The notes beneath the pieces were generated by a model. The model searched no databases. It saw nothing but the letters and a program-made list of their open reading frames with translations, and was not told the DNA's origin. The position numbers and the translations under genes are program-made. 10,722 nucleotides of DNA, taken from Thalassiosira profunda. Its lineage: Eukaryota; Bacillariophyta; Thalassiosirophyceae; Thalassiosirales; Thalassiosiraceae. The stretch spans positions 1-10,722 of the forward strand of contig JALLAP010001162.1 in NCBI GenBank assembly GCA_036939355.1, written 5' to 3'. Positions 7,812 through 10,722 of this stretch are shown piece by piece. Positions within the stretch are counted from its first letter, which is position 1. Each line of letters starts with the position of its first letter.

Positions 7812-8636
7812 GTTTACCTACGAATAGAGGAAACGGAGGATAAAGGTGAGCTGAGATTGGATACACATGATGTGGCGAAGATACCCAATTAGACGACGCC
7901 GTCTCGCCGGGCATCATATCTCCTCGAAACGCCACGCCAATCCAGCAAAAGCACCAGTGCAGCATTGAAGCAAGCGCACCCAGGTGGAGAGCCTAAACAG
8001 TTCTTCCATCTTCCTTTGCAGACAGGGCGAGGCATCAGCGCTCTGCCGCTCGCTGTCCGGATATGGCGACACGCAAAAATAGATGGGCCGATGCTCACAA
8101 ATCATACACGCCCACGCGGAATCCCCTTCGAATCACGCGCTGTTGCAATTCTTCCCACCCTGACAATAACATGGCCCGCGACTTGCGGACGTGTACCCCT
8201 AGCCGGCTCGTCGGGCGCGCCACTCCGAATCAAAATCCGCATCGATACCCGGGCCCGCTGGGCATCCGAACGGCGCCCACGCAGGACCACAACCCTCAAA
8301 GACAACATTACTTACTTGGCGACGGCGGGGACTTGAGCTAAGAGCACGACGAGGTCGATCGAGGGCGCGGCGTGGGGCGGCGCGGAGAGGCTAACGGCTC
8401 TCTACTCTCGGCGCGGGCGGCGGACGGAAATCTTGGGAAGAAATGGCGGGAAAAGATAGCATAAAAGAGGCCAATCCGAGCGTGTCGAATGCTCCAAAGA
8501 ACCTCTACTCCTCTAGCTACTTCTAGATGGGAAATGCATCGACAGAGCCGAATTGCAATTGCATTCTAAGAGATAATGTCTACTCCTTCAGCCAGCCACT
8601 CCCAACCTACACCCGTTCTAATCGGCCCCTATCTTC
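7812..8636. other. Intergenic region upstream of the MYND gene and downstream of the peroxidase
   Basis: These 825 bases hold the MYND promoter (transcribed leftwards) and the 3' flank of the peroxidase gene. I see no convincing protein gene. Short open frames exist on both strands (e.g. 8063-8341 plus, 8105-7914 minus), but none resembles a known family. Splice-like signals on the minus strand, an acceptor at 7822-7818 and a consensus GTAAGT donor at 8315-8310, suggest a non-coding 5' exon of the MYND gene. An E2F-like site and an ATAAAA box lie at 8444-8466. Confidence 0.45.
8444..8466. promoter_or_regulatory. E2F-like site next to an ATAAAA box
   Basis: TGGCGGGAAAA (8444-8454) matches the E2F/DP consensus (TTTCCCGCC on the other strand), and ATAAAAG follows at 8461-8467. 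On the minus strand the E2F-like site lies about 640 nt upstream of the MYND start codon and about 130 nt before the minus-strand donor at 8315. That would suit a cell-cycle-linked promoter if a 5'-UTR intron is real. Motif match only. Confidence 0.3.
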
Positions 8637-9959
8637 TCAAAAACCGCACCCCAGCTCCGTCAGTTTCTTGAACGCTACCCCAAAGTCGACCTTCAGCCTG
8701 TTCTCGTCCTCCGCGTACATCTCCAAGTGCGTCCGGAACGCCGGATCCCACGCCAGAATCATGTCCGACAGCAACATCATCTGGTTCGGCTCGTCGTCGT
8801 CCATCTTGTACTTTTGCTTGTTCACGAACTGCCGATTGCCCGGCGCCGGCCGCAGTTCCGCCGCGCCCTGGGCGTCCAACCACGTGTCCCCGTGGCTCAC
8901 CAGCGTCCACTCGTCCTCGAGCATGTCCGTCGCGTACTCGTTCGAAAAGCGCGTCATGTCCTCCACCCAGGGACCCGCGTAGCCCGAGAAGCCGGGGTGG
9001 CACCGGCCGTACACGTGGCCGCCGCACAGCAGCGCCACGATTTCCTGATCGTTGAATCCCATGCGGTAGAACACCTCGTCGCGGACGTGGGTGCACAGTC
9101 CCTCCCATCCCTGCACCTTGCCCGTCGCATCCAGGCTCGACGAGACGTTGGAATCGTCGAGGTGGGGGCAGCAGTACTTCTCCGCGGCGGGCAGACGGCC
9201 GTAGCTCATGTTCTGCCAGTACGTCTCGTCCGCGTGATCTACTCGCCCGGGATGGAAGTCGATGACCGGTCCGCCCGTGTGCTCCAATCCCACGTACGCC
9301 GCCAGGATCCACAGGTCCGAGTACGAAATCGAGGGAAACTTCCGCTTCACCGGCTCCAAGAACGCGCGGGCCACCTCCAATCCCGCATTCTCCGGATCGG
9401 CCGCCTCGTCCTGAAACCGCATCCCGGCCCCGTTCGAGCCGCCGGTGCCCGTGGCGGCGTCGTAGGTCCCGGACGAATGCCACGCCAGCCGGATGAAAAT
9501 GGGGGCGAGCGATCCGTCGTCCCACGAAGGATTGTCCATGATGAGCTTCAGTTCGGCGCGGACGGCGTCGTAGTCCGCCGCTCCGCCAGAACTAGCACTG
9601 GCAGTGTAGGCAGGCGCCGAGGCGTGAGCGTGCGCGGGGCACTCGGCGACCGCAGCGGCGCCGCCGGGCGTCCACCCCGCCGCGAAGCCCGCCGACGCGG
9701 GCGCGGACTGCGGCGACCACTTGGTCTTGGACCAGCCGCCGCCGCTGCCGGAGGCCGACGTCGATGCCGCTGATGGGGCCGGCGCCCACGCGGTGGCCGC
9801 CCCGCCGCCCGAAGAAGCCCCCGACGACGGCGACCATTTGGTGCGGCCCCAGTTGTTGAGCGCGGTGGTCGAGGGCGATCCGGCGGCCCGTGGGCGACCG
9901 ACGGAGAAGGCGTCCGCGCCGAGGGCGAGGGAGCTCAGGGCGACGGGGAGGAGCTTCAT
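8637..9959 (-). CDS. Class I haem peroxidase (cytochrome c/ascorbate peroxidase-like), probably plastid-targeted
   Basis: This 440-residue intronless gene encodes a plant-type class I peroxidase that reduces hydrogen peroxide; the donor is probably cytochrome c or ascorbate. Active-site residues are present: distal R157, W160, H161 (RLAWHSSGTYD), the FHPGRVD loop (235-241), proximal H315 in CGGHVYGRCH, W331 in GPW and D399 in LLSD. The pattern GPW-x5-FSNEY-x4-L-x2-EW and the end KVDFGVAFKKLTELG look like cytochrome c peroxidase, while FHPGR and GGH-x2-GRCH look like ascorbate peroxidase. The start MKLLPVALSSLALGADA|FSVG is a signal peptide followed by an ASAF-like F, as in diatom plastid import. 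A 100-residue Ser/Gly/Ala-rich linker with two WxxTKWSPxS copies precedes the domain. An insertion at about 262-292 carries C263, C264 and C289. The ATG at 9959 (A at -3) is preferred because upstream codons back to 10052 precede the leader and look like 5' UTR. Confidence 0.9.
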   Translation of the reverse strand: MKLLPVALSSLALGADAFSVGRPRAAGSPSTTALNNWGRTKWSPSSGASSGGGAATAWAPAPSAASTSASGSGGGWSKTKWSPQSAPASAGFAAGWTPGGAAAVAECPAHAHASAPAYTASASSGGAADYDAVRAELKLIMDNPSWDDGSLAPIFIRLAWHSSGTYDAATGTGGSNGAGMRFQDEAADPENAGLEVARAFLEPVKRKFPSISYSDLWILAAYVGLEHTGGPVIDFHPGRVDHADETYWQNMSYGRLPAAEKYCCPHLDDSNVSSSLDATGKVQGWEGLCTHVRDEVFYRMGFNDQEIVALLCGGHVYGRCHPGFSGYAGPWVEDMTRFSNEYATDMLEDEWTLVSHGDTWLDAQGAAELRPAPGNRQFVNKQKYKMDDDEPNQMMLLSDMILAWDPAFRTHLEMYAEDENRLKVDFGVAFKKLTELGCGF

Positions 9960-10722
9960 GATTGCAGTTGATTGATGGGTTGTGCGGGGGGAAGGTGTGA
10001 TGTGCGGTTGTGAATGAAGGATGTCCTGGCTGCCTGGTGATTGTGTGACCACACTGCGTCAGTCACCGTACTTAGGGCCAACCCTAACTCTATATCTTAG
10101 TTGCACCAATAGATGGACTGGCTAGAGTAAAATGCATTCCTTTTACAGTGAAATTAAACCGGTTTGGTTAATCTTACCTAGATACAACAGGTTGACCAAA
10201 TGTAACCCTCCAAACATACTGATTCGTTTACGTAGAAATCTACTAGAGGGTCATACGTAAGTAAGCAAAAGAGAGTCTGTCTTTGTACAAAATGGAAGGG
10301 AAAAGGAGAGCTAGCACTACTTCAAACCTGCACGGGCCACTTCCTAGATATTTCTCAGTGAAGAATTAGAAACAACACAGCCTTTGGCAACCCAATTGTG
10401 GAGTGTAAAAGAGGCACGCGCGCCTTGAGAGGTATTGGTAGGAAAGGAGTGAGTGTGCAGCACAAATTAGAGAGAGATCGGAGAGCCGTGTTGTGTTTTC
10501 AATGCCAATGCTGTCTATTGTACTACATTATCCTGATGTGCTCTCCACTGAACGAATCATTATGTAGACCATTTGAGAGAGCGGGAGGAGTAGAGGGCCG
10601 CAGTTCAAATCTCTTCTCGTTCCCTTGTCTCAAACGGCGCAGAGGAGTCTTTACCGATATATTATCCTTAACAGGAATCCAGGTAAGTCTTCCCACGACT
10701 CGTTTGACGGCGACCGGATCTT
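9960..10722. other. Intergenic region with peroxidase promoter and possible first exon of a downstream gene
   Basis: No open frame of note lies in these 763 bases. The left part is the promoter side of the peroxidase gene. It contains a palindrome AAACCGGTTT (10156-10165) and two more TACGTA cores (10229-10234 and 10254-10259), about 270-300 nt upstream of the peroxidase ATG. I looked for tRNA structure around a GTTCAAATC string near 10604 and found no T-arm stem. The right end carries a consensus splice donor. Confidence 0.5.
10673..10722 (+). other. Consensus 5' splice donor, possible first exon of a gene running off the window
   Basis: CAG|GTAAGT with the cut before 10683 is a near-perfect donor. 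No clear coding frame leads into it, so if used it would end a 5'-UTR exon of a plus-strand gene lying beyond the window. A single donor motif is weak evidence. Confidence 0.25.

Noticed and set aside
6708..7892. 394-codon plus-strand open frame
   Set aside because: It lies fully antisense to exon 1 of the MYND gene, resembles no family and follows the codon pattern of the sense gene. It is a shadow frame.
8063..8341. 92-codon plus-strand open frame in the gap before the peroxidase
   Set aside because: No recognisable motif, low complexity in Arg/Pro/Asn, competing frames on both strands, and no support beyond openness.
8727..9773. 348-codon plus-strand open frame, and a 298-codon minus-strand frame at 8629-9525
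   Set aside because: Both overlap the peroxidase, whose catalytic residues fix the true frame. High GC at third positions keeps other frames open, and the alternative products are Arg/Gly/Pro-rich without motifs.
9960..10052. 31-residue N-terminal extension of the peroxidase
   Set aside because: It would bury the signal-peptide-like leader that starts at 9959 and has no targeting character itself.
10585..10625. GTTCAAATC string resembling a tRNA T-loop
   Set aside because: The flanking bases do not form a five-pair T stem, and no acceptor, D-arm or anticodon arm can be drawn upstream.

Overview
The window looks like nuclear DNA from a photosynthetic protist, most likely a diatom. Four things point there: short GT-AG spliceosomal introns (72-86 nt) inside conserved protein motifs; a BspA-like leucine-rich repeat protein whose C-terminal tail resembles ones I remember from the large diatom LRR families; a secreted-type leader ending in ADA|F, the ASAF-like plastid-targeting signature of diatoms and related algae; and dense, intron-poor gene packing. 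The assignment rests on family knowledge and was not tested by a search. I see no prokaryotic operons, CRISPR arrays, rRNA or tRNA genes, or mobile elements.

Layout. (1) 1-1132, + strand: the 3' end of an ABCC/MRP-type ABC transporter (nucleotide-binding domain 2), with two introns, one splitting the Walker A motif. (2) 1453-2115, +: a 220-residue intronless protein that I read as the V-ATPase assembly factor Vma22/CCDC115. (3) 3783-2378, -: a BspA-like LRR protein with an acidic tail, broken by one apparent frameshift near 3448. (4) 4087 to 5099 or 5311, +, divergent from gene 3: an RNI/NLRC-type LRR protein with one sure intron. Its 3' end runs into the last two exons of a PAQR/hemolysin-III-family membrane protein, in another frame. 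(5) 7811-5550, -: a 702-residue protein with an armadillo-like helical region and a MYND zinc finger, whose finger is assembled from three exons including a 27-nt micro-exon. (6) 9959-8637, -: a probably plastid-targeted class I haem peroxidase with mixed cytochrome c peroxidase and ascorbate peroxidase features. The last ~760 bases hold no recognisable gene, but a strong splice donor at 10683 suggests the first exon of a gene beyond the window.

The genes do not form a pathway. They are ordinary nuclear neighbours covering transport, organelle acidification, putative protein-protein interaction scaffolds and peroxide detoxification. The most interesting points are the out-of-frame PAQR tail with its own intron, the single-base break in the BspA-like gene, paired TACGTA motifs upstream of two start codons, the MYND micro-exon, a strong hairpin after the ABC gene, and the unusual leader and cysteine-bearing insertion of the peroxidase. 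I found no convincing sign of an unknown multi-gene system.
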